64,000 bases of DNA from Flavobacterium subsaxonicum WB 4.1-42 = DSM 21790 (lineage in GTDB: Bacteria; Bacteroidota; Bacteroidia; Flavobacteriales; Flavobacteriaceae), in NCBI RefSeq assembly GCF_000422725.1, contig NZ_AUGP01000001.1, positions 57,268 through 121,267 of the forward strand, in the 5' to 3' direction. Below the pieces are notes generated by a model. It made no database searches and had not been told where the DNA came from. It saw only the letters and a program-made list of their open reading frames with translations. The stretch's first letter is position 1, and each line of letters begins with the position of its first letter. Made by a program: the position numbers and the translations under genes. Of the stretch, positions 36,283-43,113 are shown piece by piece.

Positions 36283-36528
36283 TTACGATTTAACTTTTTT
36301 AGAAAATCCGTTGGTTGCAAAATACAGTACCTTGTTTTTCTTTTGTTTATAAAGCCTGAAAAACTCCCAGTTAATTATAACACCTACAATACAAATTGTC
36401 ATTAAGATAACCAGCAGCGAGGCATAAATAATATCATTTAGCCCATCTACATACGGTATCTCCAGCACAAAAAAGTACAGTGATACAAAAAACACTATTA
36501 CTGATAATATGAGCGAAAATAATTTCAT
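36283..36528 (-). CDS. Small two-helix membrane protein of unknown function
   Basis: The 81-residue product has two hydrophobic helices (about 2-24 and 33-55) separated by a short acidic loop, and a basic tail (YKQKKNKVLYF). The positive-inside rule puts the tail in the cytoplasm. No family is recognised. A TACTTTTG box on this strand at 36655-36662 could be its promoter, with a leader of over 100 bases. Confidence 0.65.
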   Translation of the reverse strand: MKLFSLILSVIVFFVSLYFFVLEIPYVDGLNDIIYASLLVILMTICIVGVIINWEFFRLYKQKKNKVLYFATNGFSKKVKS

Positions 36529-36720
36529 GTCCTTTTTCCTTTAAATAAATAAGTAAGGTAGTTGTACTAACATAAAGCGTGGGACTGCTTAAATTATTTT
36601 GTCAAACCTTTCATTCCTGCCCATGCAGTTGCTCCTTCATTCTTATAATCAGGACAAAAGTAAAAATTTTAAAGTTATTTTAACGTTTATTTGTGAAAAA
36701 ATATTGCTCCCAATTTATAG

Positions 36721-37215
36721 TTAGATGGCCAGCATAACTTCCAGCATGTTTAAATAATCGCCTTCGCGGCCGGTAATGCGGTACCTGAAATTATATTCTA
36801 TATCGCCATCTAAAAAATCTTTGTAATAACGCGTATCGTGTATCATGCGTTCCTGTCCGTGTACATCGGGTGGCAAAAGGGTTAGGTCTTTATTACAAAC
36901 ACCTTCGGCAATAAATTCGTACACCTCTTTCTCGTAGGTAGTAATAGTACCCGATAATAAAAAGTCAGGGCTGTCTACATTATTGTAAATATCCATATCC
37001 AGCTTAATACCGTGCTCTTTATATTCGGCAGTAATGCTGTGTTCGTTTTCTTTAAACTTAAAGTGGCCATCGGCTTTAAAAAACTCTTTAAAGCCATCAA
37101 ATATTTTCTTTATCTCTTCGCGCTTAAGCTCTTTTCTTTTGTACTCGTATTTCTTTTTATATTCGTCGTGTTCGGCCTGTATATCAATCTTTATCTTAAG
37201 GTATCCTAAATCCAT
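36721..37215 (-). CDS. Hypothetical cytoplasmic protein
   Basis: The 164-residue product has a charged helical N-terminus (QAEHDEYKKKYEYKRKELKR, about 13-32) and then an alpha/beta region (FLLSGTITTYEKEVYEFIAEG, RMIHDTRYYKDFLDGDIEYNF). There is no signal peptide or membrane segment. I recognise no family. It starts 17 bases after the stop of the preceding 91-residue gene, so the two are probably one operon. Confidence 0.65.
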   Translation of the reverse strand: MDLGYLKIKIDIQAEHDEYKKKYEYKRKELKREEIKKIFDGFKEFFKADGHFKFKENEHSITAEYKEHGIKLDMDIYNNVDSPDFLLSGTITTYEKEVYEFIAEGVCNKDLTLLPPDVHGQERMIHDTRYYKDFLDGDIEYNFRYRITGREGDYLNMLEVMLAI

Positions 37216-37232
37216 TGTAGTATTTTTTGGGG

Positions 37233-37508
37233 TTATAGTTCGGCAACTTTAGGTTCGAAAAAATTTACAAAGAAAAAATTATCCGGGTCTACCCCAGCCT
37301 CTATAAATAATGCTTTAATATGCTGAACCTTTTCAAAATCAGATGTTGGGGCATCCAACTCTAAAAATTGCAAAAATTCGGTAAGGTTGCTAAACTTAAA
37401 GCTCAGGTTGGTATTAAGCGAATATTCGGTAATACTGTACTGCGCCGTGGCAACATCTATACCGGCATCTTTAAAAGCCTGGTTTATGGTTGTAAAATTT
37501 TGATTCAT
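37233..37508 (-). CDS. Hypothetical small acidic protein
   Basis: The 91-residue product is acidic and rich in Phe (NFFFVNFFEPKVAEL at the C-terminus), with no signal peptide. The middle (FSNLTEFLQFLELDAPTSDFEKVQHIKALFIEAG) is helical. No family is recognised. It lies between the Xre-like regulator gene and the 164-residue gene on the same strand. Confidence 0.6.
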   Translation of the reverse strand: MNQNFTTINQAFKDAGIDVATAQYSITEYSLNTNLSFKFSNLTEFLQFLELDAPTSDFEKVQHIKALFIEAGVDPDNFFFVNFFEPKVAEL

Positions 37509-37623
37509 GGCTGTATTTTTAAGCGCCTTACGGTTAATAATTTACTGGTTACTTTGCGGTTATCAAAGTGTATACAAATTATTAATTATCTTTTATACAG
37601 GCTCTTAAAATAGCCATAAAGTT

Positions 37624-38004
37624 TTACTTTTTAAGCAAAGTATCTATGGTAATTTTCATTGCATTTATAGTATCCTGCTGTGCGGCAATGGTTTTTAGCA
37701 GGGCTTCTTTCTCGGTAGAATTTGTGGTGTAACTGTTGTTTTCAGGCTCCTGTACTGTGGCAACCACTGTGGCAATGGTGTAGCCTTTGTTTTTAAGGTA
37801 AAGGTCCTGGTTTATAAAATCGTCTAAAGTAAGGCTATACTCTTCGCAAATTTTTTGCATAATTTCTACCTTCGGGTGCGATATTCCCCTTACATAAGTT
37901 CCTATAACACTCTTTTTGAGTCCGAATTTTGCGCCGAATTCATCCTGCGATAAAAAATTATTATCGCACAAGTACTTAATATTTAAACCTATATAATCTT
38001 TCAT
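37624..38004 (-). CDS. Xre-family helix-turn-helix regulator
   Basis: The 126-residue protein has a Cro/CI-type HTH at about 6-60: LSQDEFGAKFGLKKSVIGTYVRGISHPKVEIMQKICEEY, with recognition helix near KKSVIGTYVRG. The C-terminal half is a linker followed by a helical stretch (LLKTIAAQQDTINAMKITIDTLLKK) that would form a dimerising coiled coil. This layout is common in Flavobacteria. It is divergent from a 64-residue putative DNA-binding protein, with an inverted repeat between them. Confidence 0.85.
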   Translation of the reverse strand: MKDYIGLNIKYLCDNNFLSQDEFGAKFGLKKSVIGTYVRGISHPKVEIMQKICEEYSLTLDDFINQDLYLKNKGYTIATVVATVQEPENNSYTTNSTEKEALLKTIAAQQDTINAMKITIDTLLKK

Positions 38005-38043
38005 AACACTAAACAGTACTTAGAAAAACGAATAATATTTGTT

Positions 38044-38099
38044 TTTGCAATTATTTTTAATACATTTATCTTTATAAATATACAGAAAATTATTGCAAA
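38044..38099. promoter_or_regulatory. Spaced inverted repeat between two divergent putative regulators
   Basis: TTTGCAATTATTTT (38044-38057) and AAAATTATTGCAAA (38086-38099) are inverted copies with one mismatch, centres 42 bp apart, about four helical turns. They flank TATCTTTA (38067-38074), a near match to the -7 box for the rightward gene, and a TAAATTTG on the minus strand overlaps the right arm (38096-38103). This is a plausible operator for one of the two flanking HTH proteins. Confidence 0.5.
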
Positions 38100-38110
38100 T
38101 TTAATTAAAT

Positions 38111-38305
38111 ATGACAGTTAGTGATTTTTTGAAAGACAGAAATTTAAAAATTTTAGCACGCTACAAGCAACTTAAAGCCGAAAAGCTTGATAGTACCGAG
38201 ATAAAAAAAATAATAGGTAGGGAATTTGGCAACTTATCTGTTTATACCATCGAGCAGGTTCTGTATAATAAAAATTATTCTAACAGCCCCCATAAAAAAG
38301 AATAG
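38111..38305 (+). CDS. Small putative DNA-binding protein
   Basis: The 64-residue product (MTVSDFLKDR...) contains RYKQLKAEKLDSTEIKKIIG and GNLSVYTIEQVLY, which read like a compact helix-turn-helix of the type that pairs an E(L/I)xxxxG helix with SxxTIxxxLY. There is no signal peptide. It is divergent from the Xre regulator gene and followed by a terminator. The family is not identified; the DNA-binding role is inferred. Confidence 0.65.
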   Translation: MTVSDFLKDRNLKILARYKQLKAEKLDSTEIKKIIGREFGNLSVYTIEQVLYNKNYSNSPHKKE

Positions 38306-38352
38306 TTTCCTGAGTTTTGCCCCCAAAACAAATATGCTATTGTAAGGAAACA

Positions 38353-38382
38353 AAAAGCTTCGGGCACAAACCCGAAGCTTTT
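38353..38382. terminator. Terminator between convergent small genes
   Basis: AAAAGCTTCGGG and CCCGAAGCTTTT form a perfect 12-bp stem around CACAAA, with A and T runs on both sides. Confidence 0.85.
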
Positions 38383-38411
38383 ATAGAATTAATAACAACA
38401 TATATTTAGTA

Positions 38412-38666
38412 TTATAATTTATCGTTCTTTACTATCTGTACTTTTCCTACAGGCACATCGCCCGATGTATCTTTTAACAAAAGTACCCCAAACACGTTAA
38501 CCGGAATGTCTATCGGCTCGTCTGAGTTTTTAATTTCTTCGGTTAAATGCTCATAGTCCATAGGGTTTAACACGATAGAATCGCCCTTGTCTATTTTTTT
38601 AGCAAAGAGGTAATCACGTATGGCTGCTACGGAAATGGAATGGCCCACTACTACAAATTCTGACAT
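38412..38666 (-). CDS. Small cytoplasmic protein of unknown function
   Basis: The 84-residue product is soluble and acidic (LTEEIKNSDEPIDIPVNVFGVLLLKD), ending VPVGKVQIVKNDKL. It has no signal peptide and no family I recognise. It is a single gene, ended by the hairpin at 38353-38382 and divergent from the helicase gene. Confidence 0.65.
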   Translation of the reverse strand: MSEFVVVGHSISVAAIRDYLFAKKIDKGDSIVLNPMDYEHLTEEIKNSDEPIDIPVNVFGVLLLKDTSGDVPVGKVQIVKNDKL

Positions 38667-38792
38667 ATTGGTTTGTTTTATATAGCTAAGATAGCATCGT
38701 AAAATCTAAATTTTATAAAGGTTTTGTTAATTTATAAACGCCTTAAATTTCCAAAAAACCAATAAACACACCTTCTAACCGCCTATTTACGC

Positions 38793-38800
38793 TATCTTTG
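38793..38800 (+). promoter_or_regulatory. -7 box of the helicase gene
   Basis: TATCTTTG matches TAnnTTTG exactly and lies 16 bases before the start codon, giving a very short leader. Confidence 0.6.
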
Positions 38801-38816
38801 CACAAAATATAACGTA

Positions 38817-40160
38817 ATGGCCACATTTATCGACTTCGACCTACCCAAATCGCTGCAAAAAGCTCTGGATGAACTGGGTTTTGAAAATCCTACACCCATT
38901 CAAGAGCGCGCTATGCCGGTAATATTATCGGGCCGCGACATGATGGGTATTGCACAAACCGGTACCGGTAAAACTTTTGCCTACCTGCTGCCTATCCTAA
39001 AACAATGGAAATTTGCTAAAACGCACATTCCGCGTGTGGTAATTATAGTACCTACGCGCGAACTTGTTGTACAGGTGGTAGAAGAGGTAGAAAAACTTAC
39101 TAAATATATGAGTGTGCGTACACTTGGCGTATTTGGTGGGGTAAATATAAACACCCAAAAAACAAGGGTTTACGAAGGTGTGGATATTCTTGTGGGTACG
39201 CCCGGAAGGATGATGGACCTTGCCCTTGATAATGTTGTACGTTTTGACGAAGTGCAAAAACTGGTTATCGATGAGTTTGATGAGATGCTTAACCTGGGTT
39301 TCCGCGTGCAGGTAACGTCTATATTATCGATGATGAAAATGAAAAGGCAAAACATATTGTTCTCGGCTACAATGACCGAGGAAGTGGATGATATGCTTAA
39401 CGACTTTTTTGATTTCCCTGAAGAGGTATCGTTGGCCGCCAGCGGTACTCCATTAGAAAAAATTACACAGCTGGGCTACAATGTACCAAACTTTCTTACC
39501 AAGATAAACCTGCTTAAGCATTTATTATCGAGCGATGAGTTAAGCCGTGTGCTTGTGTTTGTGAACAACAAAAAGATAGCCGACCTGGTTATGAACAGCC
39601 TTGAAGAAGATTTTGCAGGCCAATTTGGGGTTATACACTCTAACAAGTCGCAAAACTACCGTTTGCAAACTATGGCATCGTTTCAGGCAGGAGAATTAAA
39701 AGGCCTTGTTACCACCGATGTTATGGCGCGTGGTTTGGATATATCTGATATTACCCACGTTATAAACATGGAGCTTGCCGAAGCGCCTGAGCAGTACATT
39801 CACCGTATTGGGCGTACAGGCCGTGCCGATAAAACCGGTATTGCTATTAGCTTTATTGCCCCTTTTGAACAGGATATAATGGTGGAAGCCGAAGTTTTAA
39901 TGGAAAAAGAACTTGAGATGCTTGCGATACCGGAAGAGGTGGTTATTGCCGAAAGGCTGCTTGAGTTTGAAAAGGACAGGAAGCAGGTAAAATTCCTGAT
40001 GAAAAAGGTTAAGAAAGGCGATGGTGCTTTTCATGAAAAGAAAGAAAAGAATAAGAAAGTAAACCTTGGTGGCCCGGGTAAAACCAAGCCCCGTAAAACC
40101 AAACCTACCAACCGTGGTGTAGAAAGAACCCGTGCTGCTAAAAGAAAAAAAGGTAAATAG
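38817..40160 (+). CDS. DEAD-box-family ATP-dependent RNA helicase with DEFD motif II
   Basis: The 447-residue protein has a Q motif (GFENPTPIQ, 21-29), Walker A AQTGTGKT (46-53), PTREL (79-83), TPGR (128-131), SAT (183-185) and HRIGRTGR (329-336). Motif II reads DEFD (152-155): the two catalytic acidic residues remain but the usual Ala is Phe. The last 60 residues are lysine-rich (KPRKTKPTNRG, AAKRKKGK), a likely RNA-binding tail. The likely role is cold-growth, ribosome-assembly or mRNA-decay RNA remodelling; the subfamily (RhlE-like or CshA-like) cannot be fixed by eye. Confidence 0.9.
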   Translation: MATFIDFDLPKSLQKALDELGFENPTPIQERAMPVILSGRDMMGIAQTGTGKTFAYLLPILKQWKFAKTHIPRVVIIVPTRELVVQVVEEVEKLTKYMSVRTLGVFGGVNINTQKTRVYEGVDILVGTPGRMMDLALDNVVRFDEVQKLVIDEFDEMLNLGFRVQVTSILSMMKMKRQNILFSATMTEEVDDMLNDFFDFPEEVSLAASGTPLEKITQLGYNVPNFLTKINLLKHLLSSDELSRVLVFVNNKKIADLVMNSLEEDFAGQFGVIHSNKSQNYRLQTMASFQAGELKGLVTTDVMARGLDISDITHVINMELAEAPEQYIHRIGRTGRADKTGIAISFIAPFEQDIMVEAEVLMEKELEMLAIPEEVVIAERLLEFEKDRKQVKFLMKKVKKGDGAFHEKKEKNKKVNLGGPGKTKPRKTKPTNRGVERTRAAKRKKGK

Positions 40161-40182
40161 GATTTACGAATTACAAGATATA

Positions 40183-40217
40183 AAAAATGCCCTCGCTAAA
40201 TTAGTGAGGGCATTTTT
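40183..40217. terminator. Terminator between helicase and sugar transporter genes
   Basis: AAAAATGCCCTC and GAGGGCATTTTT are perfect arms, extended inward by CTAA/TTAG, with T-runs in both directions. It serves the convergent helicase (+) and transporter (-) genes. Confidence 0.85.
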
Positions 40218-40238
40218 ATTATGATGCAGTTGCAGCAA

Positions 40239-41663
40239 TTAGTGTCCGGAAACACCTCCTACAGGATGCTCTACATTTTTAAGTTTGCGCGAGCAGTAGA
40301 TACCAAAGAATAAGATGTACAGGTAACAGAATACCGGTACGATAAACGAATGCTGTACACCGTAAACCGGATCGGTATCGGCAATGGCGCCCTGGATAAT
40401 TGGCACAATAGCGCCACCCAAAATAGCCATTACAAGTAACGATGATCCCTGGCTGGTGTATTTACCAAGTCCCGAGATACCTAATGTATAAATGTTAGAG
40501 AACATAATAGAGTTAAAAATACCAATGCCTAAAATGCTGTACATGGCAAGTTCGCCCTGGTTGAAAATAGCCGAAAGCAATAACAATACGTTGATGCTTG
40601 CAAATACAGACAGCGTTCTTGCCGGCGCCGATTTACCAATAAAGAAGGCAACAAAGTTTATGGCAATAAATACTATGAAAAAGCTAACCTGAGCAAAAGT
40701 AAGGTCAACAATACTATATATCAATAAGAAAACCAACGCCGCTGTAACCGCCATATACGCTGCTTTTTTTGCAGTACCAATACTGTGGTTAAGCGATATG
40801 GCTCCTAAAAACCTACCAATCATGGCGCCACCCCAATAAAGGGCAAGGTAGTTTTTACTTACTGCCTCGCTTAAGCCCATTATATAATCTTTTTCTAAAA
40901 AGCTAATGATAAAGCTACCCACGGCAACCTCGCCACCAACGTAGCAAAATAAGCCCAGTACGCCTAAACGCAGCTGTGGGAACTGTAAAGCACCCAATCC
41001 GCGCGATTCTACCTCCTCTTCTGCCTGGAACGATGGCAGCTTAACATTGTATATAAGTACGGCAACCAGCAATAATATACCTGCAAACACAAGGTAGGGT
41101 ATACGTGTAGCCTCGGCAGTAATTTCATGATTGGCACTCGATCCGAAAATTAAAAAGCCACCTAATATAGGTGCAATGGTAGTACCAAAGGCGTTAAACG
41201 CCTGGGTCATGTTTAGTCGGCTTGAGGCACTGTCTTCGGTACCTAATAAAGATACGTAAGCGTTAGCCGTAATTTGCAGTATTGTAAAGCCAAGTCCCAG
41301 TACAAACAACGCTCCTAAAAACAGGCCGTAAGCACCAAAAGTAGCTGCAGGGTAAAACAACACACAACCTAATGCCGAAACAATTATACCGGCTATAATT
41401 CCGTTTTTGTAGCCCACTTTATTAACCGGGTCGCCTTTGTAGTACGATACGGCAAAATAAGCAAGGGAGCCTAAAAAGTAAGCACCAAAAAAGCAGAACT
41501 GAACCAGCATCGATTCAAAAAAAGTAAGTTCAAAAAGCTTTTTAAGGTAAGGTATCAGGATATCGTTCATGCAGGTAATAAAGCCCCACATAAAAAACAA
41601 GAGGGTAATAGTAATAAGCGGAACCGTATAATTGGGGCGCTTAGTATTCGAAAAATCATTCAT
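40239..41663 (-). CDS. FucP/GluP-type sugar:H+ symporter (MFS)
   Basis: The 474-residue protein has about twelve membrane helices and the FucP-family N-terminus: LLFFMWGFITCMNDILIPYLKKLF (about 20-43), then FGAYFLGSLAYF and the LNMTQAFNAFGTTIAPILGGFLIF block. The cytoplasmic loop between halves is acidic (QAEEEVESRGLG). The family imports hexoses such as fucose, glucose or galactose with protons. The upstream gene on the same strand encodes a lactonase-type propeller, but a strong hairpin separates the two, so they are probably not one operon. Confidence 0.88.
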   Translation of the reverse strand: MNDFSNTKRPNYTVPLITITLLFFMWGFITCMNDILIPYLKKLFELTFFESMLVQFCFFGAYFLGSLAYFAVSYYKGDPVNKVGYKNGIIAGIIVSALGCVLFYPAATFGAYGLFLGALFVLGLGFTILQITANAYVSLLGTEDSASSRLNMTQAFNAFGTTIAPILGGFLIFGSSANHEITAEATRIPYLVFAGILLLVAVLIYNVKLPSFQAEEEVESRGLGALQFPQLRLGVLGLFCYVGGEVAVGSFIISFLEKDYIMGLSEAVSKNYLALYWGGAMIGRFLGAISLNHSIGTAKKAAYMAVTAALVFLLIYSIVDLTFAQVSFFIVFIAINFVAFFIGKSAPARTLSVFASINVLLLLSAIFNQGELAMYSILGIGIFNSIMFSNIYTLGISGLGKYTSQGSSLLVMAILGGAIVPIIQGAIADTDPVYGVQHSFIVPVFCYLYILFFGIYCSRKLKNVEHPVGGVSGH

Positions 41664-41756
41664 TTGGGTTTGGGTTTATTGAGTTTAATTTGGGCTCCCA
41701 AATTATAAATTAATATCTACAATATTCCCCTGCCAAATAACATTTGAGGCATTCAC

Positions 41757-41797
41757 AAAAAAAATAAGGTAATAAAACACATTCATTACCTTATTTT
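41757..41797 (-). terminator. Terminator of the lactonase gene
   Basis: AAAATAAGGTAAT and ATTACCTTATTTT are perfect 13-bp arms with an 11-base loop. On the minus strand the stem continues into eight Ts. It lies 93 bases past the lactonase stop codon. An operator role for the transporter gene is possible but less likely. Confidence 0.7.
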
Positions 41798-41889
41798 CTA
41801 ATATTTTCTTATTTGTAATATGATTCTGTTTAAAAAACAAGAATTGCTTAATTTAGAAGCAATAAGTGTAAAATCATCACTTATTAAAT

Positions 41890-42996
41890 TTACTTGTTTG
41901 GCGTAAATACCAGGCAAACCGGCTGGCACAACTCAATTTTTTTACCGGTATCAGTAAGCAGGCCGGTGCTTTTATCTCTCTTAAAAATAATAATGTTGTT
42001 AGTGTTCTGGTTAGCAACCAAAACGTAGTTATCATTAGGGTCCATTGTAAAGTTACGTGGCCCTACTCCCTGCGTGCTAATTTGCTGTATAAGGTTTATC
42101 TTTCCGTTAGAGTGCACCCTGAAGGTAGAAATAGAGTTACCATCCATCCTGTTGGTAGCATACAAATACTTACCATCTTTAGAAAAGTGAATATCGGCCC
42201 CGCCGTTCTTACCACCAAAAATAGCAGGTGCAACACTGGCTTCGTCTACTTTTACCAAAGTTTCATTCTCATAGCTAAAGGTTGTAAGCGTGCCATCTAA
42301 CTCCTGTAAAAGGTACACAAAAATACCGTTAGGGTTAAACACCAAATGCCTTGGGCCACTGCCCGGCTTAACATCTATACTGCCTTTTAGCACCAAAGTT
42401 TTTGCTCCACCATTGGGGTTGTAGGTGTACATATATACCTTATCGGTACCAAGGTCGTTGGCAAATACGTATTTATTATCGGGCGAAAAATACACCATGT
42501 GCACGTGGGCACTTTCCTGGCGGCTTTTATTGGTACCGCTGCCGGTGTGTTGTACCACCTGTTTGGCATCGCTAAGGCTGCCATCGGGCTTTTTTTCAAA
42601 AACTGCAATAGACCCGCCGGAATAGTTGGCAACAATTACGTTTTTATCGTCGTTTATTATGTAACATGGGTCGGCGCCCTTAGAGTCGGTTTTGTTAATA
42701 AGATCTAATTTGCCGGTGGCAGGAGCATATTTAAAAGCGCTAACCGTACTTTTTTTACCGTCTTCGTTTACGCTGTAAACAAACTTTTTGTCGGACGATA
42801 CGGTAAGGTAACTTGGGTTTATAACGCCATCGGTATTGCTTTTAAGCTTATATTCCAGTGTGTTGACGTTAAAATCGTATACGTAAATACCTTTGCTTGC
42901 GCAGGCATTTGTGTAAGTACCAACTATAAGGTTAAAATTATCCTGCGCTGCGGCGTTCATAAATACAAGTAATAATAGTGCTTTCGCTAATTTCAT
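41890..42996 (-). CDS. Lactonase-family seven-bladed beta-propeller, exported
   Basis: The 368-residue protein has a signal peptide (LAKALLLLVFMNAAAQ). A longer frame starting at 43128 would run through the divergent promoter and is rejected. The propeller repeats are visible as PSYLTVSSDKKFVYSVNE, HMVYFSPDNKYVFANDLG, PRHLVFNPNGIFVYLLQE, DIHFSKDGKYLYATNR and PRNFTMDPNDNYVLVANQ, the pattern of the 6-phosphogluconolactonase-like Lactonase family (PF10282). Because it is exported, true 6-phosphogluconolactonase activity is doubtful; a carbohydrate lactone or other substrate is likelier. Confidence 0.85.
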   Translation of the reverse strand: MKLAKALLLLVFMNAAAQDNFNLIVGTYTNACASKGIYVYDFNVNTLEYKLKSNTDGVINPSYLTVSSDKKFVYSVNEDGKKSTVSAFKYAPATGKLDLINKTDSKGADPCYIINDDKNVIVANYSGGSIAVFEKKPDGSLSDAKQVVQHTGSGTNKSRQESAHVHMVYFSPDNKYVFANDLGTDKVYMYTYNPNGGAKTLVLKGSIDVKPGSGPRHLVFNPNGIFVYLLQELDGTLTTFSYENETLVKVDEASVAPAIFGGKNGGADIHFSKDGKYLYATNRMDGNSISTFRVHSNGKINLIQQISTQGVGPRNFTMDPNDNYVLVANQNTNNIIIFKRDKSTGLLTDTGKKIELCQPVCLVFTPNK

Positions 42997-43016
42997 GTTA
43001 TGCAATTTAGTACTTA

Positions 43017-43024
43017 CAAATGTA
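43017..43024 (-). promoter_or_regulatory. -7 box of the lactonase gene
   Basis: On the minus strand this reads TACATTTG (TAnnTTTG), 20 bases before the start codon at 42996. It supports the shorter start of the lactonase gene. Confidence 0.5.
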
Positions 43025-43089
43025 AAGTATTTAAACATTATGTGAAATTTATACCCTGATTTTGCTGTTTCATTTAGAATAAAATTGTG

Positions 43090-43097
43090 TATTTTTG
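43090..43097 (+). promoter_or_regulatory. -7 box of the BatA-like operon
   Basis: TATTTTTG matches TAnnTTTG, 16 bases before the start codon at 43114. It is back-to-back with the lactonase promoter. Confidence 0.5.
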
Positions 43098-43113
43098 ACA
43101 AACTTTCAAACGA

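Noticed and set aside
41757..41797. Operator for the FucP-like transporter
   Set aside because: The inverted repeat is followed on the minus strand by eight Ts and lies just past the lactonase stop, so a terminator explains it better.
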